Source of the DNA: Rossellomorea arthrocnemi
GTDB taxonomy: Bacteria; Bacillota; Bacilli; Bacillales; Bacillaceae_B
NCBI RefSeq assembly: GCF_904424705.1
Contig: NZ_CAJGBF010000011.1
Location: forward strand, 62,001-126,000
Direction of reading: 5' to 3'
Length of the DNA stretch: 64,000 nucleotides
Positions 7,897 through 16,997 of this stretch are shown here, piece after piece (positions within the stretch are counted from its first letter, which is position 1; each line of letters starts with the position of its first letter). The notes beneath the pieces were generated by a model that saw only the letters and a list, made by a program, of their open reading frames with translations, ran no database searches and was not told where the DNA came from. A program made the position numbers and the translations under genes.

Positions 7897-10854
7897 TTAT
7901 CGATCTAATGGTCTTAAAGAGTTGAGTCCTGTCATTTTTTTTATGTCAAAAGTATACTCTCCTAAGAAATTAATGTGTTCCCATCCTAATGGTGAAATAT
8001 GTTTTATCATTTGCTCTCGTAGTATCCCTTTTTCACTTAGAACTTTTGTTGCTTCTGTGAGATAAACTGTATTCCATACAGTGATAGCATTAATGATGAT
8101 ATTTAATGCACTTGCACGTTGAAGCTGGTCTTGTAACGCTCTTTCCCTTAGTTCACCTCGTTTTCCAAAAAATAAGGCTCGTGCTAAGGCATTCATAGAC
8201 TCCCCTTTGTTTAACCCTCGTTGAATTCGACGACGTATTGCTTCATTTGAAATATAGTCTAATATGAAGATTGTTTTTTCAATTCTACCCATTTCACGGA
8301 GTGCTGTAGCCAAACGATTTTGCCTTGAATAGGACCCCAACTTTCCCATAATGAGTGAACCAGAAACTTTCCCTTCCCGAATGGAGTGGGCTAGACGTAA
8401 AACATCATCATAGTTTTCTAGAATAACCTTTGTATTAATACGCCCTCGTAGTAATTTTTCTATTGTTGGAAACTCACCAGGTTTTTCTATTACATATAGT
8501 CGAGTATCAGACAGATCTCGAAGGCGAGGTGCAAAACGAAAACCAAGTAGATGGCTCAGTCCAAAAACTTGATCGGTATAACCAGCTGTGTCTGTATAAT
8601 GTTCTTCAATATTCAATTCAGATTCATGATGCAGCAACCCATCTATCACATGAACTGCGTCACGAGCGTTGGTATTAATGACTTTTGTGTAGTAAGAAGA
8701 AAACTGATCACTTGTAAAGCGATAAATCGTAGCTCCTTTACCAGAACCATAATGAGGATTTGATTCTGCATGTAGAGAAGACACGCCAACTTGTACTCTC
8801 ATACCATCTGAAGAGGAAGTACTTCCATCTCCCCAATATGAAGATAAAGCAAGCTGATGATGGAAATTCACAAGTGTTGCCTGAGCTTTATTCATCGCAT
8901 CATCATAAAGACGCCACTGAGAAGCATGAGCCATTTGGTGATAGGTAATTCCGGGTGTAGCATCTGCCATCTTTGTTAAGCCAATATTTGTACCCAGCGC
9001 CATTATCGTGGCTAATAAGATCGACTTTTCCTCTCCTTTGGGAGGACGGCTTGAAGAAGCATGAATAAATTGTTCATCAAAACCTGTCCAACTTGCAACT
9101 TCCATTAGCAGATCTGTTAGTTTTATCCGTGGCAACATGCTGTATAGGGATGAACTAAACGTCTTGGCTTCTTCTGGAGTATCCTTTTCGAGACGGTCAA
9201 TGCGAAATTTCCCCTTATTTATACTGACACCCTCTAGTTCATCAACGTTATCGGACATAGCTTGCAGCCGTTTTCGAAGAGAATCCATTCTTTCGGTCAA
9301 ATATTCTTCAGCAGAACTGCCTACAGCAAGGCGATTATGATGTAATCCAGTTTCTAACCATTCTTCTTTTGGAATTAGATACTCTTCAAAATCTTTATGT
9401 TGTTTACTGCCTCGAACAGATACATCTCCAGATCGAATATGATTTCGTAATTCAGTTAATGCTGCCATTTCATAATAATGTCGATTGATACTTCCATCCT
9501 CGTCATATACGTGTTTCTGCCACCGGTTAGAGACAAATCCAAGAGGAGCTCCTTCTGGAACTTTTCGTTTACCTGAATCATTCATATTTTTAATAATATC
9601 TAGTGCTTCTATCAATGGTTTTGCTGATTGGGTCGATTGAAATTCTAGTGATTTAAGTAAGGTAGGCGTATATTTTCGAAGATAAAAAAATCGTCTTTCT
9701 AAAAGATCTAAATAATCATAGTCGATAGGACGTGATAATTGTTTGGCCTCTTCCACCGATGCAATCATTTTCTCCCAGGACATGACGGTTTCCAATGTAG
9801 TAAACGGATCCAATCCTTCATTTCTTGCCTTTATTAGTGCAGCACCGATGTCAGCAAACTGTATGATTTTTTCATTAATTGTTTTACCGTTTTGTCTCTG
9901 CATTTCTTCTTGGGCCTTACGGCCCTTTGACTGCAAGATCATAATTTGGCGATCGTGGATTTCAATGGCTTGATCAATTAAGTCTTGACTGAGATTTAAG
10001 AGATAAGCCACAAGAATGGCATATTTTTTAGACTCATTAAATCTTCGGAAGGAATGAGGTTCATATCGCGCACCTAAACGCGACAATTGAAGAAGCCTGT
10101 TCGGGTGTATGTCATTATAATCAATAGATAACTCAAGTTTTTTCACATACTCTAATCGTTCAATGACTTTTAAGAAGGCATCAGGTGAAGATTGTCCTGG
10201 GATTTCTTTTAACCAAGCAAGAGGTGTTTTTCCACTATCCAGAGTAGACTCCGTCATTAGGATCAAACTTTCCTTTTGCAAAGAGGATAGAGACCGCGAT
10301 AATATCTTATATATTTTTTGTTCAGCTCGATGACGTGTTTGCCAAACCAGACGTTCAATAGTCGACATAGCTGGAAGAATAATTTTTCGCTTCCTCATTT
10401 CTTCGATAGCCGTCCTAATCAAATACATTGAGTTCTCATTTTCCATTGCATGGCTTAGTAAAGAAGAAGAGATGTTACGATATTCTCTTGTTGAGAAGTT
10501 CCTATAACCATATTCTTTCCGAATTTCAACCATATGTTCATGCTTAGTTTGTTCCCGTTCGGCATATGATTGAAATTCTAAGGGGTCAACCTTAATTTGA
10601 TTGGCAATAAACCGTAAAACTGTCTTAGGTATTTCTTTAATATCCGATAATGTCCATCCCGGAAAGCGAAACAGACATAACTGAACGGCAAATCCAAGTC
10701 GATTATAGTCTCGTCTTCGACGTTTAATCACTTCTAAATCATGTGGTGATAAAGTGTAGGAGGTAGCTATTTCCCACTCGCTAATATCAGCTGGAATTGT
10801 CATGAAATCTATACGTTGTTCAGGTGTAAGTAGTTCTCTTGCTCTCAAATACAA
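7897..10854 (-). CDS. tnpA: Tn3-family transposase TnpA
   Basis: 985 aa, the full length expected for Tn4430-type TnpA. The catalytic RNase-H-like DDE triad is recognisable: Asp at about residue 682 (SSDGMRVQVG), Asp at about 755 (HYTDTAGYTDQ) and Glu at about 884 (GLNKGESMNAL). The N-terminal 300 residues carry the usual end-recognition domain (LTPEQRIDFMTIP...). It catalyses replicative transposition between 38-39-bp ends. The reading frame is intact. It lies 21 bases downstream of tnpR on the same strand, so they are probably co-transcribed. Confidence 0.97.
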   Translation of the reverse strand: MYLRARELLTPEQRIDFMTIPADISEWEIATSYTLSPHDLEVIKRRRRDYNRLGFAVQLCLFRFPGWTLSDIKEIPKTVLRFIANQIKVDPLEFQSYAEREQTKHEHMVEIRKEYGYRNFSTREYRNISSSLLSHAMENENSMYLIRTAIEEMRKRKIILPAMSTIERLVWQTRHRAEQKIYKILSRSLSSLQKESLILMTESTLDSGKTPLAWLKEIPGQSSPDAFLKVIERLEYVKKLELSIDYNDIHPNRLLQLSRLGARYEPHSFRRFNESKKYAILVAYLLNLSQDLIDQAIEIHDRQIMILQSKGRKAQEEMQRQNGKTINEKIIQFADIGAALIKARNEGLDPFTTLETVMSWEKMIASVEEAKQLSRPIDYDYLDLLERRFFYLRKYTPTLLKSLEFQSTQSAKPLIEALDIIKNMNDSGKRKVPEGAPLGFVSNRWQKHVYDEDGSINRHYYEMAALTELRNHIRSGDVSVRGSKQHKDFEEYLIPKEEWLETGLHHNRLAVGSSAEEYLTERMDSLRKRLQAMSDNVDELEGVSINKGKFRIDRLEKDTPEEAKTFSSSLYSMLPRIKLTDLLMEVASWTGFDEQFIHASSSRPPKGEEKSILLATIMALGTNIGLTKMADATPGITYHQMAHASQWRLYDDAMNKAQATLVNFHHQLALSSYWGDGSTSSSDGMRVQVGVSSLHAESNPHYGSGKGATIYRFTSDQFSSYYTKVINTNARDAVHVIDGLLHHESELNIEEHYTDTAGYTDQVFGLSHLLGFRFAPRLRDLSDTRLYVIEKPGEFPTIEKLLRGRINTKVILENYDDVLRLAHSIREGKVSGSLIMGKLGSYSRQNRLATALREMGRIEKTIFILDYISNEAIRRRIQRGLNKGESMNALARALFFGKRGELRERALQDQLQRASALNIIINAITVWNTVYLTEATKVLSEKGILREQMIKHISPLGWEHINFLGEYTFDIKKMTGLNSLRPLDR

Positions 10855-10875
10855 GATAATGCCTCCTGTTCATTT

Positions 10876-11430
10876 CTATATACGTTCTATAGCTCGATAC
10901 AACACAGATTTACTAACACCAGTCATATCTGAAATCTCTTTTATACTGTACTCCTTAGAAGCATGTAGTTTTAATGCTCGTTCTACTAATTTTGGATCCT
11001 TAATTGGTCTTCCGCCATTTCTACCTCTAATTCTTGCAGATTGTAACCCTGCTTTAGTACGTTCACTGATGATATCCCGTTCTAACTCAGCAATACTTGC
11101 CATGGTACGGAAGAAAAAACGTCCCATTGCAGTTGACGTATCAATGTTGTCACTTATAGAAACAAAATTCACTTTTCTTTCCTCAAAGGTTTCTGCTAAT
11201 TCAATTAAGTGCTTGGTAGATCTTGAGATACGATCTAGTTTATAGACAACCACTGTATCTCCTTCACTTATTGCTTTTAAGAGTTGCTCTAATTCTAAAC
11301 GCTCTTTTTTTGTGCCCGTCATTTTTTCCTTGTAGATAACAGCTGCACCAGCTTTTTGTAAGGCATCCATTTGTAATTCTAAATTTTGATCTTGAGTAGA
11401 AACTCGAGCATATCCAAAAATTTTCCCCAT
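10876..11430 (-). CDS. tnpR: Serine resolvase TnpR
   Basis: 184 aa. The N-terminal catalytic domain has GYARVSTQDQNLELQ with the nucleophilic serine, then YKLDRISRSTKHL. The C terminus holds a helix-turn-helix of the Hin type (YSIKEISDMTGVSKSVLYRA). It resolves cointegrates at the adjacent res site and usually also represses its own and tnpA transcription. Frame intact, ATG at 11430 with AGGAGGGG upstream. Confidence 0.95.
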   Translation of the reverse strand: MGKIFGYARVSTQDQNLELQMDALQKAGAAVIYKEKMTGTKKERLELEQLLKAISEGDTVVVYKLDRISRSTKHLIELAETFEERKVNFVSISDNIDTSTAMGRFFFRTMASIAELERDIISERTKAGLQSARIRGRNGGRPIKDPKLVERALKLHASKEYSIKEISDMTGVSKSVLYRAIERI

Positions 11431-11452
11431 TCTATTCCCCTCCTGAAATTAA

Positions 11453-11590
11453 TTATTCCCTAATACGAGGGTACCGTCAATTTTAGGGAATAAGTTAAAG
11501 GGAATAGTTTAGGGAATGGTAAACAGTTCAAAACTATGTAAATATAAGCGTGTAAAAAAATTCCCTAAAACGTTCGTTAATGGGAATTAC
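11453..11590. promoter_or_regulatory. Putative res site of the Tn3 element
   Basis: Between tnpR and cadC. TTCCCTAA and TTAGGGAA half-sites recur as dyads: about 11455-11490, 11496-11518 and 11560-11587. Three subsites with inverted 9-12-bp arms directly upstream of tnpR is the layout of a serine-resolvase res site. The first dyad also contains GAGGGTACCGTCAA, which resembles a transposon end. Confidence 0.7.
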
Positions 11591-11617
11591 TATTAGAAAA
11601 ATTATTTTATGTTTTTC

Positions 11618-11685
11618 ATTCAAATATTCACTTGAATATTAACCAAGGAAAGGTATATACTATATTCAAGTGAACACTTGAATAT
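11618..11685 (+). promoter_or_regulatory. cad promoter with CadC operators
   Basis: -35 TTGAAT (11632-11637), 18-base spacer, -10 TATACT (11656-11661). A near-perfect dyad lies just downstream: ATATTCAAGTG (11662-11672), AA, CACTTGAATAT (11675-11685). A second, weaker dyad (ATTCAAAT...ACTTGAAT, 11618-11637) overlaps the -35. Both match the TCAAAT/ATTTGA-type boxes bound by CadC, so binding would block RNA polymerase. Confidence 0.8.
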
Positions 11686-11700
11686 CAATGGGGTGATAAT

Positions 11701-12069
11701 GTGAATAAGAAAGACACTTGTGAAATTTTTTGTTATGACGAGGAAAAGGTCAATCGAATACAAGGTGATTTAAAAACAATCGATATTGTTAGTGTTGCCC
11801 AAATGTTAAAAGCAATTGCAGATGAAAATAGGGCAAAGATTACCTATGCTTTGTGTCAAGATGAAGAGTTATGTGTGTGTGATATAGCAAATATTATTGG
11901 TATTACGGTGGCAAATGCTTCTCATCATTTAAGGACCCTTCATAAGCAGGGGATTGTAAGATATAGAAAAGAAGGAAAACTAGCGTTTTATTCGTTAGAC
12001 GATGAACATATTAGACAAATAATGATGATTGTACTAGAACATAAGAAAGAAGTGAATGTCAATGTCTGA
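11701..12069 (+). CDS. cadC: CadC, ArsR/SmtB-family metal-responsive repressor
   Basis: 122 aa, GTG start behind GGGGTG. Winged-helix repressor. The metal site cysteines fall exactly where CadC of plasmid pI258 has them: Cys7, Cys11, Cys58 and Cys60 (ELCVCD), which bind Cd, Pb, Bi or Zn and release the operator. The recognition helix region is [17 protein letters not shown]. It sits directly behind the palindromic operator and overlaps the cadA start, so the pair is one autoregulated operon. Confidence 0.95.
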   Translation: MNKKDTCEIFCYDEEKVNRIQGDLKTIDIVSVAQMLKAIADENRAKITYALCQDEELCVCDIANIIGITVANASHHLRTLHKQGIVRYRKEGKLAFYSLDDEHIRQIMMIVLEHKKEVNVNV

Positions 12070-14233
12070 TCAAAAGGCAATAACATCTGAACAAGAAATG
12101 AAGGCCTATCGTGTACAAGGTTTTACTTGCGCAAACTGCGCGGGTAAATTCGAAAAAAATGTAAAACAGCTATCTGGAGTTGAGGATGCAAAAGTAAATT
12201 TTGGTGCATCTAAAATTGCTGTTTATGGTAATGCAACGATAGAAGAACTAGAAAAAGCAGGTGCATTTGAGAATCTCAAAGTGACACCTGAAAAATCTGC
12301 TCGCCAAGCATCACAAGAGGTAAAAGAAGATACGAAAGAAGATAAAGTGCCGTTTTATAAAAAGCATAGTGCTCTACTTTATGCTTCCTTATTGATTGCC
12401 TTTGGTTATCTTTCCTCGTATGTGAATGGAGAAGAGAACATTGTTACTACCTTATTGTTTTTAGCATCCATGTTTATCGGAGGATTATCACTTTTTAAAG
12501 TTGGTTTGCAAAACTTACTACGTTTTGAATTTGATATGAAAACCCTTATGACAGTGGCTGTTATAGGTGGTGCTATTATTGGAGAATGGGCAGAAGTTGC
12601 CATTGTTGTTATTCTCTTTGCAATCAGTGAAGCACTTGAGCGATTCTCTATGGATAGAGCAAGACAATCGATTCGTTCATTAATGGATATCGCTCCTAAA
12701 GAGGCACTTGTTAGACGTAATGGACAAGAAATAATGATTCATGTTGATGATATTGCTGTTGGGGATATCATGATTGTAAAACCTGGTCAAAAGATTGCGA
12801 TGGATGGTGTAGTTGTAAGTGGGTACTCTGCCGTTAACCAAGCAGCTATTACAGGTGAATCAGTCCCTGTTGAGAAAACGGTTGATAATGAAGTATTTGC
12901 AGGTACCTTAAATGAAGAAGGATTACTTGAAGTAGAAATAACGAAACTTGTAGAAGATACAACAATTTCTAAAATTATTCATCTTGTAGAGGAAGCACAA
13001 GGGGAACGTGCTCCTTCGCAAGCATTTGTTGATAAATTCGCAAAATATTACACACCGATCATTATGATCATTGCAGCATTAGTTGCTATAGTCCCTCCAT
13101 TATTCTTTGATGGCAGTTGGGAAACATGGGTTTATCAAGGATTAGCTGTTCTTGTTGTTGGTTGTCCTTGTGCGTTGGTTATATCGACTCCTATTTCTAT
13201 TGTTTCAGCGATTGGAAATGCTGCGAAAAAAGGGGTCCTTGTAAAAGGTGGAGTGTATTTAGAAGAAATGGGCGCCTTAAAGGCTATTGCATTCGATAAA
13301 ACAGGAACATTAACAAAAGGGGTCCCAGCTGTAACTGATTATAATGTGTTGAACAAACAGATAAATGAAAAAGAATTACTATCCATTATTACTGCATTGG
13401 AGTATCGTTCTCAGCATCCTCTTGCTTCAGCCATCATGAAAAAAGCAGAAGAAGAAAACATTACTTATTCTGACGTACAGGTAGAGGATTTCTCTTCTAT
13501 CACAGGAAAGGGTATAAAGGGTATCGTAAACGGGACGACTTATTATATCGGTAGCCCGAAACTCTTTAAGGAATTATTGACTAATGATTTCGATAAAGAC
13601 TTAGAGCAAAATGTTACTACTCTTCAAAATCAAGGTAAGACAGCCATGATTATTGGAACCGAAAAAGAAATACTTGCAGTTATTGCAGTTGCTGATGAAG
13701 TTCGTGAGTCAAGTAAGGAAATTATTCAAAAGTTACATCAACTTGGCATCAAAAAAACAATTATGCTTACTGGTGATAACAAAGGTACTGCGAAAGCTAT
13801 CGGAGGGCAGGTTGGAGTATCTGATATAGAGGCAGAATTAATGCCACAGGACAAATTAGACTTTATTAAACAGTTGAGATCCGAGTATGGCAACGTAGCA
13901 ATGGTAGGAGATGGGGTCAATGATGCACCTGCATTGGCGGCCTCAACAGTTGGTATTGCAATGGGTGGAGCTGGTACAGACACAGCCTTAGAAACTGCAG
14001 ACGTCGCTCTAATGGGAGACGATTTAAGAAAACTTCCATTCACTGTAAAACTTAGCCGGAAAACTCTTAATATAATCAAAGCTAACATTACTTTTGCAAT
14101 TGCTATTAAATTTATTGCCTTACTATTGGTTATCCCAGGTTGGTTAACGCTCTGGATTGCCATTCTTTCCGATATGGGCGCAACCCTTCTAGTAGCTCTA
14201 AATGGTTTGCGACTAATGAGAGTGAAAGAATAA
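12056..14233 (+). CDS. cadA: CadA, P1B-type Cd/Zn/Pb-exporting ATPase
   Basis: 725 aa. One N-terminal heavy-metal-associated domain with [11 protein letters not shown], then eight membrane helices. CPC translocation motif in [11 protein letters not shown] (about residue 370), phosphorylation motif DKTGTLTKG (about 412), [13 protein letters not shown] near the C terminus. It pumps divalent soft metals out of the cytosol using ATP. Start at 12056 overlaps cadC by 14 bases; an alternative ATG lies at 12062. No disruption is visible. Confidence 0.95.
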   Translation: MSMSDQKAITSEQEMKAYRVQGFTCANCAGKFEKNVKQLSGVEDAKVNFGASKIAVYGNATIEELEKAGAFENLKVTPEKSARQASQEVKEDTKEDKVPFYKKHSALLYASLLIAFGYLSSYVNGEENIVTTLLFLASMFIGGLSLFKVGLQNLLRFEFDMKTLMTVAVIGGAIIGEWAEVAIVVILFAISEALERFSMDRARQSIRSLMDIAPKEALVRRNGQEIMIHVDDIAVGDIMIVKPGQKIAMDGVVVSGYSAVNQAAITGESVPVEKTVDNEVFAGTLNEEGLLEVEITKLVEDTTISKIIHLVEEAQGERAPSQAFVDKFAKYYTPIIMIIAALVAIVPPLFFDGSWETWVYQGLAVLVVGCPCALVISTPISIVSAIGNAAKKGVLVKGGVYLEEMGALKAIAFDKTGTLTKGVPAVTDYNVLNKQINEKELLSIITALEYRSQHPLASAIMKKAEEENITYSDVQVEDFSSITGKGIKGIVNGTTYYIGSPKLFKELLTNDFDKDLEQNVTTLQNQGKTAMIIGTEKEILAVIAVADEVRESSKEIIQKLHQLGIKKTIMLTGDNKGTAKAIGGQVGVSDIEAELMPQDKLDFIKQLRSEYGNVAMVGDGVNDAPALAASTVGIAMGGAGTDTALETADVALMGDDLRKLPFTVKLSRKTLNIIKANITFAIAIKFIALLLVIPGWLTLWIAILSDMGATLLVALNGLRLMRVKE

Positions 14234-14349
14234 AGGGAAAAGTGCTAAAAAGGGCTCTTCCAGACAGATGGAAATTCCTTTTCTAAAATGGGCTCATTAT
14301 TAGTACAACTTCTAAATATAATAAAAAATCAGTTAGTGAGTTGATGTAA

Positions 14350-15006
14350 TTGACTTTAATTTTGAACGTTATTTCTGCAATAGGGGCATTTATAGTTACC
14401 AATATTGATGATATCTTTGTTTTGATGCTGCTATTTTCACAGGCAAAAGCACAGGTGAAAACGAGTGAAGGTTTAAAAGGTAACCAGACAAAGAATAAGT
14501 ATATATCCCCTAAGGATATAATTATTGGACAATATCTAGGTTTTACCTTGTTAGTAGTAGTAAGTCTCTTAGGAACTTTTGGAGTTATGTTAATTCCAGA
14601 GAAATGGGTAGGATTACTTGGAGTAATTCCAATCTATTTAGGGATTATGTTGTTTATAAAGGGAGAAGATGAGGATGAAAATGCAATTCTTTCAAGTTTA
14701 AATTCTGGAAAGTATAATAGTGTCTTTTTAAGTGTAGCATTTATAACATTTGCTAATGGCGGAGATAACATTGGAATATACGTTCCTTTCTTCTCTACTT
14801 TAACCATGAACCAACTAGCAGTAACGGTTATTACTTTCTTTATTATGGTTGCAATTTGGTGTTTTATTGGATATCGATTGGCGGCTTTTAAACATGTCTC
14901 TGAAACCTTAGAGAATTACGGTAGGTGGATTATACCCATTGTCTTTATTGGTTTAGGAATCTATATCATGGTGGAGAACGAAACTTTCAGTGCCCTTTTG
15001 AGTTAA
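14350..15006 (+). CDS. cadD: CadD-like cadmium resistance transporter
   Basis: 218 aa, TTG start. Hydrophobic with five or six membrane helices and the CadD family features NIDDIFVLMLLFSQA near the N terminus and FANGGDNIGIYVPFF in the middle. CadD family proteins give low-level cadmium resistance, probably by export. It lies 116 bases downstream of cadA with no strong terminator between, so the cad promoter may drive all three genes. The ribosome binding site is weak. Confidence 0.9.
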   Translation: MTLILNVISAIGAFIVTNIDDIFVLMLLFSQAKAQVKTSEGLKGNQTKNKYISPKDIIIGQYLGFTLLVVVSLLGTFGVMLIPEKWVGLLGVIPIYLGIMLFIKGEDEDENAILSSLNSGKYNSVFLSVAFITFANGGDNIGIYVPFFSTLTMNQLAVTVITFFIMVAIWCFIGYRLAAFKHVSETLENYGRWIIPIVFIGLGIYIMVENETFSALLS

Positions 15007-15106
15007 ATAAATTATTAAAAAATAATCTTCAAAAGTCCCTCTAGTTAACAGTTGGGACTTTTGTTTTTCTTATTTACAAATAATGGAATACACCTTAACC
15101 AACTAA

Positions 15107-15280
15107 CTATTTGATATAAGTAATTGCTTGTCTACCCAGTTGCACCCGTGCAGCTTCAAAGTCTGCTATTTTGGCCTTTTTATTCTTTGTGTTTGCTAGT
15201 GGATCATTAAAGTAAATATAGCATTGGTCATATCCTGTCACTAATACAGAGTGCAGCTTATGAAGCCCTATTAGATTACT
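15107..15280 (-). pseudogene. C-terminal fragment of a C39-like peptidase
   Basis: The minus frame gives LHSVLVTGYDQCYIYFNDP and ends with a basic ADFEAARVQLGRQAITYIK tail, the catalytic His and C-terminal pattern of C39-like peptidases. Only about 55 residues remain; the catalytic Cys domain is missing. Its 5' side runs into an unrelated plus-strand fragment at about 15262-15290. Debris inside the transposon. Confidence 0.65.
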
Positions 15281-15390
15281 TTGCAACACAGGGGCTAACT
15301 AACATTTCAATAGAAAAAACTGAGGAGTTACCACAAAGGAACCCTAAAAATGACAAGTACCAGCATGTTTGGATTGATTATCATGAATAA
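15262..15390 (+). pseudogene. Unidentified C-terminal gene fragment
   Basis: Plus frame reads AAYEALLDYFATQGLTNISI...KYQHVWIDYHE then TAA at 15388. No start codon or ribosome binding site. The composition looks coding, and it abuts the C39-like fragment, so the point around 15262-15290 is probably a recombination junction. Family not recognised. Confidence 0.4.
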
Positions 15391-15446
15391 CCAAATGGAA
15401 ATATGTCTAGATTTAAACAGATAATAAAACGGCTAGAATAGTTACT

Positions 15447-15491
15447 AATAAGCCGATAATTCCTTAGCGTAGAGAATCATCGGCTTATTTT
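15447..15491 (+). terminator. Terminator just inside the right end of the Tn3 element
   Basis: AATAAGCCGAT and ATCGGCTTATT form an 11-bp stem followed by TTTTA. Confidence 0.8.
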
Positions 15492-15504
15492 ATGTCGAAA
15501 TTTG

Positions 15505-15543
15505 CTTAGCGTGGGTTTTATGTCAAACTGTTGGTGGTACCCC
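15505..15543 (-). repeat. Right terminal inverted repeat of the Tn3 element
   Basis: Read outward it begins GGGGTACCACC and ends CCACGCTAAG, matching the left repeat at 33 of 39 positions. Confidence 0.88.
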
Positions 15544-15785
15544 TATATGCCACTTATAAAGAATGGGGAGAATTTCCTGAGGATGGTTATATTTCGTATG
15601 TTGATCCTGCCTCCGTCCAATCCAAAAACGCAGGATACTGTTTTGAACGCGCTGGGTTTGTCAGACAGCCAGTGAGGAGTCAAAGAGGATATATATGTTA
15701 CAAAACTGAGATGGCTTCCTTAAAACTAATTCTAGAGGAAATGAGCATTATTCACCACTTAGAGTTTACATATCCTTGGCACTAA
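15531..15785 (+). CDS. 5'-truncated gene cut by the Tn3 right end (about 80 codons remain)
   Basis: The apparent TTG start at 15531 lies inside the transposon's inverted repeat, so the first few codons are transposon sequence and the original 5' end is lost. The remainder has WGEFPEDGYISYVDP and KNAGYCFERAGFVR, a pattern seen in small phage or plasmid proteins, perhaps with an acetyltransferase-like fold. The 5' part is not at the other transposon edge, so the flanks are rearranged. Probably non-functional. Confidence 0.55.
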   Translation: MVVPLYATYKEWGEFPEDGYISYVDPASVQSKNAGYCFERAGFVRQPVRSQRGYICYKTEMASLKLILEEMSIIHHLEFTYPWH

Positions 15786-15799
15786 ACAGTGGAGAATTT

Positions 15800-16048
15800 A
15801 TGGAAGCCTACGAATTTCAAGAGGCGGCAGAAGAGATGTATCTTTGTTTATATGAAATCAAAAAGAAAATGAAAGACCGTAAATTAAAGGCATGGAGTCA
15901 AGTTAACCAACCTATATCAAAAAAAGACCTAGACCTAATTACTGACCCTTATTCAAACTGGATGGCGGACAAGGACTATTTTGAAAGTAGGGGAATTTAT
16001 ATAGATTGGCATGATGACTTGAGATTAGATTCGGAGGTAGAAGTATAA
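15800..16048 (+). CDS. Hypothetical protein (82 aa)
   Basis: ATG at 15800 with GTGGAGA upstream is preferred to a start at 15776 that overlaps the truncated gene. The protein is acidic and mostly helical (EAYEFQEAAEEMYLCLYEIKKK), ending in an Asp/Glu-rich tail. No known family. Its stop touches the ATG of the next gene (16048), so they are coupled. Confidence 0.55.
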   Translation: MEAYEFQEAAEEMYLCLYEIKKKMKDRKLKAWSQVNQPISKKDLDLITDPYSNWMADKDYFESRGIYIDWHDDLRLDSEVEV

Positions 16049-16539
16049 TGAATAAACCAAGGACGGGTTTTACAAAATTAGGATTTTCTAAAAACAATTT
16101 TAGCGCATGTAGTAATTGGAATTCTTGTTCTATGGGTAAGCTATCTTGTGTTCTTGAAGAGATAGATCCAGAAGCTAAAGAATAATGTAACTGTTATCAA
16201 AGACACCATAAAGATAAAGTAATTAATCAAGAACCCGTATTCAAATTTAAAAACGAAGAACATTTTGTATCAGCTATATATACGGCGAATAAAAGCACAT
16301 CAGAGCTTCAGAATAATGAATCATGTATTCTGAAACCCACAAGAAACATTTCCGCTTGTACCGCGAATGTTTATTCTTTAAATGGATGCTATAAAGGACG
16401 ATTTCACCTAACAGATTTTCAAATAGAAGAACCAATTTCAGAAAAGGAAATTGAATTACTAAAAAATCAAAAATTGAGTGTTAATCTTGAAGTGGAAGTA
16501 TTAGAACCATTGAATATTGAACAACTATCATTATTTTAA
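16048..16539 (+). pseudogene. Cysteine-rich protein gene with one in-frame stop (163 codons)
   Basis: ATG at 16048 behind TCGGAGGTAG. The frame runs 45 codons to TAA at 16183-16185, then continues open in the same frame to TAA at 16537. The two halves join through a cysteine cluster: CSNWNSC and LSC before the stop, CNCYQRHHK directly after it. GAA TAA TGT could derive from GAA TAT/TAC TGT by one substitution. The second part ends IEQLSLF. Either a nonsense pseudogene, a sequencing error or readthrough. A terminator follows the second stop, which fits the full-length reading. Confidence 0.65.
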
Positions 16540-16542
16540 ATT

Positions 16543-16578
16543 AAACAAGTTGTGTCCAATTGGACCAACTTGTTTTTT
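16543..16578 (+). terminator. Terminator after the Cys-rich gene
   Basis: AAACAAGTTG and CAACTTGTTT pair and are followed by T residues. Confidence 0.85.
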
Positions 16579-16984
16579 CACACCACAAAGAGCCCTTTTC
16601 TCGTCAGAAAGGACTCTGAATACCTCAACCGGTGTGCCGCTACGTTACATACTCTATATGTACCTTTCGCTGGCGATATTGGTATTCCATCAGCTCGAGC
16701 TTAGTTTGTGGGTGAAACAGGAGACAGCAGGCTTGCCGGCAATTTAAAGATCTACCACTCCTAATATTAATATCTCTAAAAATCTCATTTTTTATACATA
16801 CAAAACTGACATTTCTTCTTATAATCTATGACAATTAAAGATATATTTTATGACAATCGTTATTATATAAATATGATTTACATCTGTTTATGTCATTGTT
16901 AGTTATAATTTAGATGAAACAATTTTTATTATTCTATGGTTTTAGTAATATGACATTGATATAATAAATTTATATTCACTTTCT
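16579..16984. other. Intergenic region with a GC-richer, hairpin-rich segment
   Basis: About 400 bases with no supported gene. The stretch 16575-16745 is clearly richer in GC than its surroundings and contains several dyads (AGAGCCCTTT with AAAGGACTCT; TACATA with TATGTA). It could encode a small RNA on either strand. 16760-16984 is AT-rich and presumably holds the promoter for leader C (for example ATATAAT near 16965). Confidence 0.35.
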
Positions 16985-16997
16985 TTTTTCTTTTTCT

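Larger units (their letters stand above)
7800..15543. mobile_element. Tn3-family cadmium-resistance transposon (about 7.7 kb)
   Basis: Bounded by 39-bp imperfect inverted repeats (7800-7838 and 15505-15543) that match at 33 of 39 positions and resemble the Tn4430-type end GGGGTACCGCC...AAG. Contents: tnpA and tnpR on the minus strand, a res region, then cadC, cadA and a cadD-like gene on the plus strand, and gene debris. The five bases outside each end differ (GTAAA and TATAT), so no target duplication is seen, and the left end carries GGAG instead of GGGG. The element may be immobile or rearranged since insertion. Confidence 0.88.

Noticed and set aside
7870..7900. GGGTACCGG sequence near the tnpA 3' end as a second transposon end
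   Set aside because: Only the first few bases match the inverted repeat; the full 39-bp end is at 7800-7838.
8463..9973. Plus-strand ORFs of 62-76 codons opposite the Tn3 transposase
   Set aside because: They are antisense to an intact 985-aa TnpA, lack ribosome binding sites and resemble nothing.
10802..11245. 147-codon plus-strand ORF opposite tnpR
   Set aside because: Antisense to an intact resolvase and with no start signals.
13738..14163. Minus-strand ORF of 141 codons opposite cadA
   Set aside because: It is antisense to the highly conserved ATPase hinge region; similar shadows occur opposite the other P-type ATPases (33429, 39344, 55929).
16517..16747. 76-codon plus-strand ORF over the terminator region
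   Set aside because: No ribosome binding site, crosses a terminator, and covers a structured GC-rich segment better explained as non-coding.
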